From Antarcticimicrobium sp. (lineage in GTDB: Bacteria; Pseudomonadota; Alphaproteobacteria; Rhodobacterales; Rhodobacteraceae), in assembly GCF_029212575.1 (NCBI RefSeq), contig NZ_JARGPK010000066.1, positions 1 to 64,000 on the forward strand: a stretch of DNA of 64,000 nt, written 5' to 3'. The position numbers and the translations under genes are program-made. Shown in pieces: positions 54,935-63,367 of this stretch. How positions within the stretch are numbered: position 1 is the first letter of the stretch; the number at the start of each line of letters is the position of its first letter. Below the pieces are notes generated by a model. The model made no database searches, was not told the DNA's origin, and was given only the letters and a program-made list of their open reading frames with translations.

Positions 54935-56416
54935 ATGCGATTGAAAAAGCGCCTCTTTGTGCTGTCGTGGTTGGTGGCCGTCCTGCTGGTCGTGGCGATC
55001 GGGCCGGCGCGGGCGGAGCAGCGCCTTGCGCTGGTGATCGGCAACTCCGAATATGGCCGGGTGACCGCGCTCGACAACCCGGTGAACGACGCCCGGCTGA
55101 TCGCCGCCGCGCTGGAGGGGCTGGGCTTCGAGGTGACGCTGATCCCCGATGCCAATCAGATCGCGATGAAGCGCGGTATCGCCCAGTTCGGCCGCGCCCT
55201 GCGCGAGGCGGGCAAGGAGGCCACCGGGCTGTTTTACTATGCGGGTCACGCGGTGCAGAGCTTTGGCACCAACTACCTGCTGCCGGTGGACACCGATCTG
55301 GCCGACGCGGCGGATCTCGACCTGGTGGCGGTCGAGGCGCAGTCAGTGCTGCGGCAGATGTATTCGGCCAGCAACCGCACCAATATCGTGATCCTCGATT
55401 CCTGCCGCAACAACCCGTTCTCGAACCTGCCGGTGTTCAACGACAACGGGCTGGCCGAGATGCAGGCGCCCACCGGCACCTTTCTGGCCTATGCCACCGA
55501 ACCGGGCGGCGTGGCGCTGGACGGGATGGAGGGCAACAGCCCGTTCACCCGGGCGCTGGCGCAGCACCTGCGCGATCCCGGCCTGCCAATTGAGCAGCTG
55601 TTCAAGCAGGTGCGGATCCAGGTGCTGTCCGAAACCGGCGGCCAGCAGACGCCCTGGGATACCTCGTCGCTGACCAGCGATTTCTTCTTTTCCCGCGCCG
55701 CCGCGCCGCCCGACACGCTGGAGGAACTTCAGGTCTGGCGCAGCGTGCAGGCCTCGGGCGAGCCGGTGCAGCTGATGCTGTTCCTGCGTGCCTATCCGAA
55801 CGGGGTCTATGCCGACGAGGCGCAGCGTCTGCTGGACGCGGTGATGGAGAACGAGCTGATCACCGGCAAGGCCAACGCGGCGGCGCCGTCGCGCGCCGGA
55901 CCGTCGAAGTCCGAACAGGCGATGCTCGAAAAGGCGCAGCAGTCGGGATCGGTGGGCGAGTACCGCGGGTTCCTGGAGCGGTTTCCGAACAGCGTCTATG
56001 CCGAGTTCGTGCAGCAGGAGATCGCCGCGCTGCAACAGGGGGCTGCGACCGATCCCGAAGGACCGCCCGCCGCCAAGCCTGATACGCCGGACGCGGGCGC
56101 CGCCGCCCCCGGCGCCGAAGCGGGCCCGGTGACCTTTGCCAGCCCGCTGGTCTCGGACGATCCGGCGGTGTCGGGCAAGACCATGGCCGAGCTGATTGGC
56201 GCCAGCCCGTTGTTCCCGCCGGTCGAGGGGCTGCCCGACAGCTATTGGAAGGACAAGACCTGCGCCAGTTGCCACCAGTGGTCCAGGGACCGGCTGTGCG
56301 ATCAGGGCCGGACCTATCTGGAGGCCTCCAAGACCCGCTCGCTCGACAAGCAGCACCCTTTCGGCGGGGTGCTGAAACGGGCGATGAAAAGCTGGGCCGC
56401 CGGGGGCTGCCAGTAG
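54935..56416 (+). CDS. Secreted caspase-like protease (C14) with C-terminal CxxCH motif
   Basis: 493 residues. Signal peptide or anchor 7-27. Caspase domain about 29-255: catalytic His105 in FYYAGHAVQ and Cys157 in ILDSCRNNP, both intact. Two tandem helical segments follow (LRAYPNGVYADEA; LERFPNSVYAEF), then a Pro/Ala-rich linker. The last 60 residues contain a CxxCH heme-binding-like motif (Cys443, Cys446, His447), two more Cys and many basic residues. Bacterial caspase homologues of this type are frequent near T6SS or sensor genes; the C-terminal CxxCH is unusual. It lies between the OmpA-like gene and the ExbBD operon. Confidence 0.85.
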   Translation: MRLKKRLFVLSWLVAVLLVVAIGPARAEQRLALVIGNSEYGRVTALDNPVNDARLIAAALEGLGFEVTLIPDANQIAMKRGIAQFGRALREAGKEATGLFYYAGHAVQSFGTNYLLPVDTDLADAADLDLVAVEAQSVLRQMYSASNRTNIVILDSCRNNPFSNLPVFNDNGLAEMQAPTGTFLAYATEPGGVALDGMEGNSPFTRALAQHLRDPGLPIEQLFKQVRIQVLSETGGQQTPWDTSSLTSDFFFSRAAAPPDTLEELQVWRSVQASGEPVQLMLFLRAYPNGVYADEAQRLLDAVMENELITGKANAAAPSRAGPSKSEQAMLEKAQQSGSVGEYRGFLERFPNSVYAEFVQQEIAALQQGAATDPEGPPAAKPDTPDAGAAAPGAEAGPVTFASPLVSDDPAVSGKTMAELIGASPLFPPVEGLPDSYWKDKTCASCHQWSRDRLCDQGRTYLEASKTRSLDKQHPFGGVLKRAMKSWAAGGCQ

Positions 56417-56419
56417 CCT

Positions 56420-57943
56420 CTATTTCTCGGACGTGCGGACAAAGAAATAGACCCACTCGCCCTTGAACCCCGGGTTGCGGGCGCGCGCCTCGGCGACCCG
56501 GCCCTTGAGCCAGTCAAGGTAGGGCGCCGCCGGTTCGGTCAGCGGCCGCAGCCCGTCGTAAAGCGGGTCGGAGGCGGCGAAGGCCACCGCGATCTCCTGC
56601 CCGAAGGGCGGGCCGATCAGCAGACGCAGCCCGGTCTCCCCGGCCGATTTCGCGCCGATCTGCAGGGCGCCTTGCGCCTCTGACCGGCGCAGTTCGGCGT
56701 AGTCGTTCGGTACCAGGTGCAGCACGTTGCCGCCCGCGTCGAAGTAATCGACATAGATCCACGCGGGGTAATCCGGCGCGGTCAGATCAAAGGACAGGGG
56801 ATCGCCCGCGACATAGGAAAACACCCGCGCCTGCGTGCCCGCCCCGATCAGCCGGGGGTTGGTGATCTGGTCGGTGGATTGCGGCAGGCCGACCCCGGCG
56901 ATGCCGGTCAGAGCGCCGCATTGCGGGCGCGGCAGCACCAGGATGTTGTCGGAAACCGCAATGTCGGCGCCCATCCGGTCGCGCAGGGCGGCCAGCACCG
57001 GCGCGCGCATGTCGGTCTCGGGTACATGGCCGTTGACCTGCAGCGTGGCGCTCTCGGGATCGAAGGCGACCTGGAGCCGTCCGCAGGGCACCCCGGAGAG
57101 CAGCCCGGCCACCCCGTCGCGCAGCGCCTGCGCCCCGGCGCCGGCCGCGTCCGGGCGGACAAAGCTCTGGAACGCGGCGAGCGAGACCGGATCGACCTCT
57201 CCGTCGCCACCCTGGAACGCCAGCGCGGCGGTCATCCTCTCGGGTTGCGGCGTGGCGGGTTCGGCGCGGGTCCCCTGGGCGCGCCCCGCCGCGAGCGGCC
57301 GGGCTTCGGGCGCCTGCTGCGTTGCGGCCTGGGTCGACGCGGCGGCGGGGGCGGCGGGCACTGCCGCCGGGGTTGTCGGGATCAGGTCGGCGGCAAGGGC
57401 CACCGCGGGCTGTATCCGGGCTGTTGAGGCGGGCCGCACCACCGCCGGGCGCACTTCGGCGGGCGTGGCGGCGAGGCCGGACAGTGGCGCATCGACAGGG
57501 CGGGCATCCTCTGCGGCAGCCTGTGCTGCGGTGACCCGGGTTGCGGTGGCGGCCGGTTCCACCGCCGTTTCGGGCCGCACCGACCCGGCGGCAAGCTCAA
57601 GCGGCGCGGCGTCGGCGGCCCGTGCCGCGTCCACCGGGACCGGGGCAGCCAAAGCCGCCTCTGTCCGGGCCGTTGCGGGCCGGGCCCGGCCGCGCGGGAT
57701 CGCGCCCGCATCCACAGCCGCCCCTTCGGCGGTGCCTTCCCGCGCCGGGTCCGCTTCGGGCGCACGCTCCTGCGCCGCCACCCGTTCCAGCCGGTGCGCC
57801 TCGACGTTCAGCCGGGTTTCCGGCGGCTGCTGCTCCTCGACCGGACCAGGGCGGATCGTCAGCAGCACCAGCCCGAGCAGCACCCCATGCGCCAGCACCG
57901 AGGCGGTGACGCCGCCGACCCATATGACCGGGGACCGGCTCAT
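56420..57943 (-). CDS. TonB-like anchor with BON-like and DUF4384-like C-terminal regions
   Basis: 507 residues. One N-terminal membrane helix (8-30) with the short cytoplasmic start typical of TonB/TolA. Residues about 31-250 are a long Ala/Pro-rich linker able to span the periplasm. There is no TonB C-terminal fold; instead a BON-like segment (about 285-343, bounded by Cys287 and Cys342) is followed by a DUF4384-like domain (about 375-470, with PLSFDLTAPDYPAWIYVDYFD and LVPN). Last gene of the ExbB-ExbD-ExbD operon, with a 4-base overlap, so it should be the moving part driven by that motor. Confidence 0.75.
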   Translation of the reverse strand: MSRSPVIWVGGVTASVLAHGVLLGLVLLTIRPGPVEEQQPPETRLNVEAHRLERVAAQERAPEADPAREGTAEGAAVDAGAIPRGRARPATARTEAALAAPVPVDAARAADAAPLELAAGSVRPETAVEPAATATRVTAAQAAAEDARPVDAPLSGLAATPAEVRPAVVRPASTARIQPAVALAADLIPTTPAAVPAAPAAASTQAATQQAPEARPLAAGRAQGTRAEPATPQPERMTAALAFQGGDGEVDPVSLAAFQSFVRPDAAGAGAQALRDGVAGLLSGVPCGRLQVAFDPESATLQVNGHVPETDMRAPVLAALRDRMGADIAVSDNILVLPRPQCGALTGIAGVGLPQSTDQITNPRLIGAGTQARVFSYVAGDPLSFDLTAPDYPAWIYVDYFDAGGNVLHLVPNDYAELRRSEAQGALQIGAKSAGETGLRLLIGPPFGQEIAVAFAASDPLYDGLRPLTEPAAPYLDWLKGRVAEARARNPGFKGEWVYFFVRTSEK

Positions 57944-58350
57944 CCCGGCGGGCCGGGGGTGACCACGAGCACCACGTCGCGCACCCCCATCGCCTCGGCC
58001 GCGCCCACCAGAGGCAGCACGTGGCGCAACTCGGCGTCGCGGTGGGCGTTCACCCGCAGCCGCAGGTCGGGAGCCTCGGCCAGCCGCCGGGCCAGCGCCG
58101 CGTCAAGCGTCGCCGCGTCGGGCAGCGGGGCGCCGTCCAGCGCCAGTTCCCCGGCCGCCCCGATCGAGAGCGTCGCGCCCCCGGCGGGCATGTCGGCGCC
58201 GCTGCCGGCCAGCGGCGGCATCACCTCGAACGGTGCGGTCGCGTCCATCCGTCCGATCAGCATGAAGAACACCAGCAGGAAGAACACCACGTCGATCAGC
58301 GCGACGATGGTTTCCGAATGCGGTGCCGGGCTGGGGCGGTTCAGCTTCAT
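57940..58350 (-). CDS. ExbD/TolR family biopolymer transport protein (second copy)
   Basis: 136 residues. A short cytoplasmic start, one membrane helix with the functionally required Asp (IVALIDVVFFLLVFFMLIG) and a periplasmic C-terminal domain. In ExbD/TolR proteins this Asp carries protons during motor action. It differs clearly from the neighbouring copy, so the motor probably uses a heterodimer of the two, as seen in some TolR/ExbD pairs. Overlaps both neighbours by 4 bases. Confidence 0.92.
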   Translation of the reverse strand: MKLNRPSPAPHSETIVALIDVVFFLLVFFMLIGRMDATAPFEVMPPLAGSGADMPAGGATLSIGAAGELALDGAPLPDAATLDAALARRLAEAPDLRLRVNAHRDAELRHVLPLVGAAEAMGVRDVVLVVTPGPPG

Positions 58351-58775
58351 GGCCGCGCCTCCAACCGGATCACCCGCAGCCGCAGCGCCCCGGCCCCCGC
58401 CGCGGCATCCATCACCGAGACCAGCGCCTGCGTCGTCGCCGCGCCCGAGGGCAGCACGATCACCTGTGTCAAAGGCTGTTGTGCCAGAACCTCCGCCAAC
58501 ACCGCGGTCAGATCAGCACCCGGCATCGCCCGGCCACGCAGCACCGGCACCCCGTCGGCGCCCAGCCGGATCATTACCGTGCCGCCGCTGCCCTCACCGG
58601 AGGCGGCGGTCGGCGCCGGGGCTTCGGCCTGCCGCACCGCCGGGATCATGTCGAGGTTGAGATAGGTCGAGGTGACCATGAAAAAGACCAGAAGGATCAG
58701 CATCACGTCGATCATCGGCACCAGCGAGATCAGCGCGCGGGGTCGGGTCGGACGTTTCAGCGTGAGGCCAGCCAT
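58347..58775 (-). CDS. ExbD/TolR family biopolymer transport protein (first copy)
   Basis: 142 residues. N-terminus with basic residues (LKRPTRPRALISLVPM), then a membrane helix with the proton-carrying Asp in MIDVMLILLVFFMV, then a periplasmic domain. Pairs with the ExbB/TolQ-type protein encoded 16 bases upstream and with the second ExbD copy downstream. Confidence 0.92.
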   Translation of the reverse strand: MAGLTLKRPTRPRALISLVPMIDVMLILLVFFMVTSTYLNLDMIPAVRQAEAPAPTAASGEGSGGTVMIRLGADGVPVLRGRAMPGADLTAVLAEVLAQQPLTQVIVLPSGAATTQALVSVMDAAAGAGALRLRVIRLEARP

Positions 58776-58791
58776 GACAGCACCCCCGAAG

Positions 58792-59415
58792 TCAAACCGG
58801 CGGGTTTTCGTCGATCAACAGCAGTTCGCCCACCGCGCTTTCGATCATCTGCGCAGCACTCTCGATCCGCGCGCTCAGCAGGCCCGCGCCCACCGCCGCC
58901 GGGATCGCCACCAGCAGCCCCGCCGCCGTGGTCAGCAGTGCCTGCCAGATGCCGCCCGCCAGCACCGAGGCATTGGCCGCCCCCTCGGCCATCTCCAACT
59001 CCTGGAACGACTGAATCATGCCCAGTACCGTGCCCAGCAACCCGAGCAGCGGCGAGATCACCGCGATCAGCTCGATGGTGCGGATCATGCCGGTCATCCG
59101 CGCCACTTCCCCGTTGCCGCGCCGCACCAGCTCGGCCTCGAGCCGGGGGCCGCGAAACCCCTTGGCCAGCGCCTGCATCGCAAAGGCGGTGACCCGGTCG
59201 GCGGGCGAACGGCCGGCGGCAACCGCCTGTTGCGCGCCGTGCTTGTCGCCCTCGCGCCACTGGCCGAACGCCTCGCCGCGTCGCGCGGCACCGCCCCGCA
59301 CCGGCCAGAGCTGGATCACCTTGACCGCGATCAGCGTCAGCGAGAACAGCGACAGCATCGCCAGCAGGGCGATGATCGGCCCGCCCGTCCCCAGGCTTTC
59401 CCATGCGACCGGCAT
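58792..59415 (-). CDS. ExbB/TolQ/MotA family proton channel protein
   Basis: 207 residues. Three membrane helices: about 12-32, then a cytoplasmic loop, then two close helices near the C-terminus with the conserved LIAVISPLLGLLGTVLGMIQSF and GGIWQALLTTAAGLLVAIPA. It forms the proton channel energising the partner ExbD proteins. Lacks other Tol genes nearby (no tolA, tolB or pal), so it is not the Tol-Pal system but a separate motor in the T6SS neighbourhood. Confidence 0.92.
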   Translation of the reverse strand: MPVAWESLGTGGPIIALLAMLSLFSLTLIAVKVIQLWPVRGGAARRGEAFGQWREGDKHGAQQAVAAGRSPADRVTAFAMQALAKGFRGPRLEAELVRRGNGEVARMTGMIRTIELIAVISPLLGLLGTVLGMIQSFQELEMAEGAANASVLAGGIWQALLTTAAGLLVAIPAAVGAGLLSARIESAAQMIESAVGELLLIDENPPV

Positions 59416-59417
59416 GG

Positions 59418-59843
59418 CTATTTCACCAGCGCCGCTTGGGTCTTGCTGGTCAGGTCGAGGATCTCGAAACAGTCCATCTCGTCCTCGTTCTGGGGGCGGC
59501 AGGCGGTCATCTCGTGCAGCAGGATCTCGGAGATGTCGGCGCAGGCGATCTGCGGGATCTCGAACAGCTTCAGCGTGGTGCGCGCGACCGGCAGCGGGGC
59601 GGCGTCGATCGACAAGAGCCGGTCGATCACGCCGCTTCCGTCAAGGATCGCCAGCGACATCTCGAACCCCTCGAAGCTCTTGCCGGTCTCGTTGCGGAAC
59701 AGGAAAAAGGCGCGGCAACCGCCGCCCTCGATCTCCTCGGCCTTGTTCAGTTCCACGGTCAGCCTGCCGGTCTCGGCCCGGGCGGGCAGCGCCGCGATCA
59801 GGGCCAGCATCAGGCCGGCGACGAGGGGTTTGCGCGGTATCAT
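59418..59843 (-). CDS. Small secreted protein of unknown function
   Basis: 141 residues. Signal peptide 1-23 (ALPARA). The mature part is predicted beta-rich, with four Cys (GGGCRAFFLFRNE, QIACADISE, TACRPQ, MDCFEIL), which may form disulfides. It begins 27 bases after the helical-repeat gene and ends 2 bases before the exbB start, so it is a component of the same operon. I do not recognise the family. Confidence 0.75.
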   Translation of the reverse strand: MIPRKPLVAGLMLALIAALPARAETGRLTVELNKAEEIEGGGCRAFFLFRNETGKSFEGFEMSLAILDGSGVIDRLLSIDAAPLPVARTTLKLFEIPQIACADISEILLHEMTACRPQNEDEMDCFEILDLTSKTQAALVK

Positions 59844-59870
59844 CTGTGTCCTCCCAGGAAGTTCTGCGGT

Positions 59871-61538
59871 TCAGCTTTCCAGCGCGGTGCTGACCTCTTG
59901 CAGGGCGGTCAGCGCGCCGGACCGGATGTTGGTGCGGGCAAACCCGCTGTGATCGACCGCCTTGAAGAAATCAGTGTCCAGCAGGCCGCGGTAATCGGCG
60001 ATGATCCCGCGCGCGGCCTTCTTCAGCCCGTCGCGCCGGTCGCCGTCGGGGGTCTCGACAAGCTGTTCCAGCGTGTCCTCCAGCGTGGTGTCGATGTCGT
60101 CGAGATAGTCGAACAGCACGCCGGATCGCGACGGCACGTCCTCCATCCCCTCGACGCCCGAGGTGGCCGCATCGATCGCCTTTTTCAGCGTTTCCAGGTC
60201 GCTGCGCAGGGTCTGGCGCGTCTTGATCCAGTTCAGCCGCGTGCGGGTGTAATCGGTGACATTCTCCGGGGCGGCCTCGCGCGCCTCTGCCGCGGCGGCG
60301 GTGGTCTCGGCACTCGCGGCGGCCTTGATCAGCGCCGCCACCCGGGTGGCTGCCGCCAGCGCCTTGTCGTAGTTCCCCGCAGCTGCCTGCTCCTGCGCAT
60401 AGCCGAAAAAACGGTTGATTGCCGCCAGATCGCCGCGTTTCTCGGCGATCAACCTGTCGATGGCTGGTTGCAAGCGGGCCTCGGCCATCTGCCATTTCGC
60501 CTGTTGCGGATCGTCGGGCGCGGCGGCGGCCTCCGGCGTCGCGTCCACCGGCGGCGCGCTGCGGATCTTGTTCACCGCCGCCTCGATCCGTCCCAACAGA
60601 TCGTCGGCCCCGGCCAGATCGCCGGCCCTGAGCCGCTTGGCCGCGCTTGTCAGCGCCGTGGTCAGCTTGCCGCCGGCGGGTTCCGGCAGATCGGCGATCA
60701 CCCCCTTGAGGGCGCCGGCCCGGGCCACCAGCCGGCGCATGTCGTCGGCGCCCCCGGTCGCGGCGGCTGGTTCAGGGGCGGGTTCAGGGGCGGGGGTCCC
60801 CCCTCCCGTCCCGGCGCCCAATCGCTGTGCGGCCTTTTCCAGCGCCGCCACCGTGCGCTCTGCGCCCGCCATGTCACCCGATTTGATCAGCGCCACTGCC
60901 TGCGCGGCGGCCTTCTTCAGCTTGCCGGCAACAGCCGCAGGGGCCGAGGTGACCGCAGGTTGCAGCGCCTTCAGCCGGGATGCGAGCTCTGCCGCGGAGG
61001 GGCCTGCCGGCGGCGCCTCTTCCCTTGTATCCGGCGCGGGATCTGCCGCCCGAGGCTCCGTTGTTGTCTCTGCCGCTTGCGGCGCTGAGGCGGCCTCCTC
61101 TTCGGTCGCCTCCTTGGCGGCGGCGGCATCGCCCTCCCCGGCCGCCTCATCCGCCTCGTCCTCTTTCCAGGCGGGATCGTCCGGCAGATCCTCGATGTCG
61201 CTTTCCAACACATTGCCGCTGGCGTCCATCACCAGGATATTGACCTGCACCTTTTGCGACTTGAGATACTTCTTCAGCACCTTGGCCAGCGCCGGAACGA
61301 CCTTTTCGCAGGTCAGTTCCATGGTCTTCCCCTTCACCTCGAAGGTTCCGAAGGCGACCTTGGATCCCGCACCCTCTTTCTTGGCGACCTTCGCGATGAC
61401 GTCGGGCTTTTTGCGCCGGTCGATCAGGATGGTGTGGTCGTTCTTCTGCCCCGGGCAAAAGGCGAAGGACAGCCGCTTCTTCTTGCCCAGCTTGACCAGT
61501 TTCTTGAGCTCGTCGCCCTCGACCTTCTGATCCGCCAT
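59871..61538 (-). CDS. 555-residue helical-repeat protein, first gene of the T6SS-divergent operon
   Basis: No signal peptide. Residues 1-115 form a compact alpha/beta domain (LSFAFCPGQKNDHTILIDRRKKP; VAFGTFEVKGKTMELTCEK) of unknown family. An acidic Ala/Glu-rich linker (about 118-190) follows. The rest is helical with the repeat SGDMAGAERTV (near 221), AGDLAGADDLL (near 306) and AGNYDKALAAA (near 388); a C-terminal helical domain occupies 430-555. The same repeat occurs in the 1700-residue protein nearby. It is divergent from tssA across a 181-base gap and has GGGAG upstream. Confidence 0.75.
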   Translation of the reverse strand: MADQKVEGDELKKLVKLGKKKRLSFAFCPGQKNDHTILIDRRKKPDVIAKVAKKEGAGSKVAFGTFEVKGKTMELTCEKVVPALAKVLKKYLKSQKVQVNILVMDASGNVLESDIEDLPDDPAWKEDEADEAAGEGDAAAAKEATEEEAASAPQAAETTTEPRAADPAPDTREEAPPAGPSAAELASRLKALQPAVTSAPAAVAGKLKKAAAQAVALIKSGDMAGAERTVAALEKAAQRLGAGTGGGTPAPEPAPEPAAATGGADDMRRLVARAGALKGVIADLPEPAGGKLTTALTSAAKRLRAGDLAGADDLLGRIEAAVNKIRSAPPVDATPEAAAAPDDPQQAKWQMAEARLQPAIDRLIAEKRGDLAAINRFFGYAQEQAAAGNYDKALAAATRVAALIKAAASAETTAAAAEAREAAPENVTDYTRTRLNWIKTRQTLRSDLETLKKAIDAATSGVEGMEDVPSRSGVLFDYLDDIDTTLEDTLEQLVETPDGDRRDGLKKAARGIIADYRGLLDTDFFKAVDHSGFARTNIRSGALTALQEVSTALES

Positions 61539-61719
61539 GGCCCCGGCTCCCCCCCGAAATCGAAACGAAATACAATTGACTTTGAGGAAACGATAAGGCT
61601 GACTTATGGTCAAGATATTGTTTTCTGACGTTAAGCGAAACGACGGGCACGCCGCAATTCAGCGCGGTGGCAAAACAAGAACCCGCGTGATCGCATCGAA
61701 CCGACTGGGGAGGTTCTGA
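61539..61719. promoter_or_regulatory. Divergent intergenic region between tssA and the 555-residue protein gene
   Basis: 181 bases with an AT-rich core (about 61560-61630) unlike the GC-rich surroundings. On the plus strand TTGACT at 61576-61581 is a candidate -35 for tssA, though no convincing -10 follows at 17 bases; on the minus strand TTGACC near 61605-61615 could serve the other operon. I see no clear sigma-54 site. Promoters for both T6SS-side operons must lie here. Confidence 0.45.
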
Positions 61720-62766
61720 ATGGATCTGGCTGTTCTTCTACAGTCAAAGAGTGACGATTCGCCCAGCGGGGAGAATCTGGAATACGATCCGGTCTTCACC
61801 GAGATGGAGCTTGCCGCCCAGCCCGGCGAAGAGGTTCAGGTCGGCGACGAGATCCACGCCGCCGAGGATCCCGAGTATGCCGAGGTCCGCGAAAAGGCGC
61901 TCCAGGTGCTGGAGCGCAGCCACGATCTGCGCGCCGCGGTTTTCCTGGCCGACGCGGTGCTGCATGGCGACGACGGGCTGACCGGGTTTGCCGATGTGAC
62001 CGGCTATATTCGCGGCTGCCTCGAGGAGTTCTGGGACAGTTGCCACCCCGAACTGGACGAGGATGACGGCGATCCCACCATGCGGATCAACGCGGTGCAG
62101 GATCTGTGCGGCCAGCCCGGCGGCATGGGCGGGCCTTCGCCCGCCTACCGCTCGCTGCGGCGGGTGGCGCTGACCGACAGCCGCGGCTTCGGCCGGTTCT
62201 CCCTGCGCGACATCGAGGTCGCCGAGGGGCAGGTGACGGCGCCGTCCGACATGGACACCATCCCCGACACCGCCGGCATATCGGCGGCGTTTCAGGACAC
62301 CGACGATGCTGTTCTCGAGGGATTGCTGGACGCCGCCAAACGCGCCGAGGAGAACGTGCGCGCCATATCGGATGTCTTTTCCGAACGCACGCCGGGGCAG
62401 GGCCCCGAGCTTGATCCGCTGATCAAGCTGACGCGCCAGATCGTCAAGCGGCTGTCGGACTATGCCGGCGACGAGGACAGCACGGATGAGGGTGAAGCCG
62501 GCGAGGCGGCGGATGGGCTTTCGGACGGGCCGGCTGCGGGCGGCGGCAGGGCGGTGGGGGGCATCAACTCCCCCTCCGACGTGTCCAATGCGCTGGACCG
62601 CATCATTGCCTATTACCGGCGCGCCGAACCCTCCAGCCCGTTGCCGCTGCTCCTGGAGCGGGCCAAGCGGCTGGTGAACGCGGATTTTCTCACGATCATG
62701 CAGGACATGGCGCCGGGCGGTATCGACAACGTGCATCTGATCGGCGGGATCGAAGACGAAGACTGA
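61720..62766 (+). CDS. tssA: Type VI secretion system protein TssA (ImpA)
   Basis: 348 residues. The ImpA N-terminal domain is recognisable from SGENLEYDPVFTEMELAAQPGE and the later FADVTGYIRGCLEEFWDSCHPELDEDDGDPTMRIN. The C-terminal part has an acidic linker, then a helical segment ALDRIIAYYRRAEPSSPLPLLLERAKRLVNADFLTIM. TssA helps start and cap sheath assembly. Ribosome site GGAGG precedes the ATG. First gene of a tssABC run that goes past the window edge. Confidence 0.92.
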   Translation: MDLAVLLQSKSDDSPSGENLEYDPVFTEMELAAQPGEEVQVGDEIHAAEDPEYAEVREKALQVLERSHDLRAAVFLADAVLHGDDGLTGFADVTGYIRGCLEEFWDSCHPELDEDDGDPTMRINAVQDLCGQPGGMGGPSPAYRSLRRVALTDSRGFGRFSLRDIEVAEGQVTAPSDMDTIPDTAGISAAFQDTDDAVLEGLLDAAKRAEENVRAISDVFSERTPGQGPELDPLIKLTRQIVKRLSDYAGDEDSTDEGEAGEAADGLSDGPAAGGGRAVGGINSPSDVSNALDRIIAYYRRAEPSSPLPLLLERAKRLVNADFLTIMQDMAPGGIDNVHLIGGIEDED

Positions 62767-62836
62767 GCGCCGCCTCGCCCCGGCCAGGGGAAAGGTGCGG
62801 AACGAACGGGACAATTCAGGGATTAAGGAGCACTAG

Positions 62837-63358
62837 ATGGCAGACAGCTCACAAAAGTTCATAGCACGCAACCGCGCGCCACGGGTGCAGATCGAATACG
62901 ACGTCGAGCTTTACGGCGCCCAGAAGAAGGTTCAGCTTCCCTTTGTCATGGGGGTGATGAGCGACCTGGCGGGCAAGTCCGAGGTGGCACAGCCCGCAGT
63001 GGCGGACCGCAAGTTCCTCGAGATCGACGTCGACAACTTCGACGACCGGATGAAGTCGATGGCCCCCCGCGTGGCCTATACCGTGCCGAACACGCTGACC
63101 GGAGAGGGCAACCTCGCCGTCGACATCACTTTCGAGAGCATGGACGATTTCTCGCCCGCCGCGATCGCCCGCAAGGTCGAACCGCTGCGCGAACTGCTCG
63201 AGGCGCGCACCCAGTTGTCGAACCTGATGACCTACATGGACGGCAAGACCGGCGCCGAGGACCTGATCGGCAAGATCATCCAGGACCCGGCGCTGCTCAA
63301 GACTCTGGCCGCCCAGCCCGCCCCGAAATCCGACAGCGCTGACGAAGCAGAAGAATAG
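62837..63358 (+). CDS. tssB: Type VI secretion system contractile sheath small subunit TssB (VipA)
   Basis: 173 residues, usual length. Family blocks RNRAPRVQIEYDVELYGAQKKVQLPFVMGVMSDLAG and FLEIDVDNFDDRMKSMAPRV are present. Forms the contractile sheath with TssC. Ribosome site AAGGAG lies 6 bases from the ATG. The tssC start follows 9 bases later. Confidence 0.96.
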   Translation: MADSSQKFIARNRAPRVQIEYDVELYGAQKKVQLPFVMGVMSDLAGKSEVAQPAVADRKFLEIDVDNFDDRMKSMAPRVAYTVPNTLTGEGNLAVDITFESMDDFSPAAIARKVEPLRELLEARTQLSNLMTYMDGKTGAEDLIGKIIQDPALLKTLAAQPAPKSDSADEAEE

Positions 63359-63367
63359 GAGCATCCG

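Noticed and set aside
58792-59415. Assignment of the ExbB/ExbD genes as the Tol-Pal system
   Set aside because: tolA, tolB, pal and ybgF are absent, and there are two ExbD-type genes and a DUF4384-type anchor instead.
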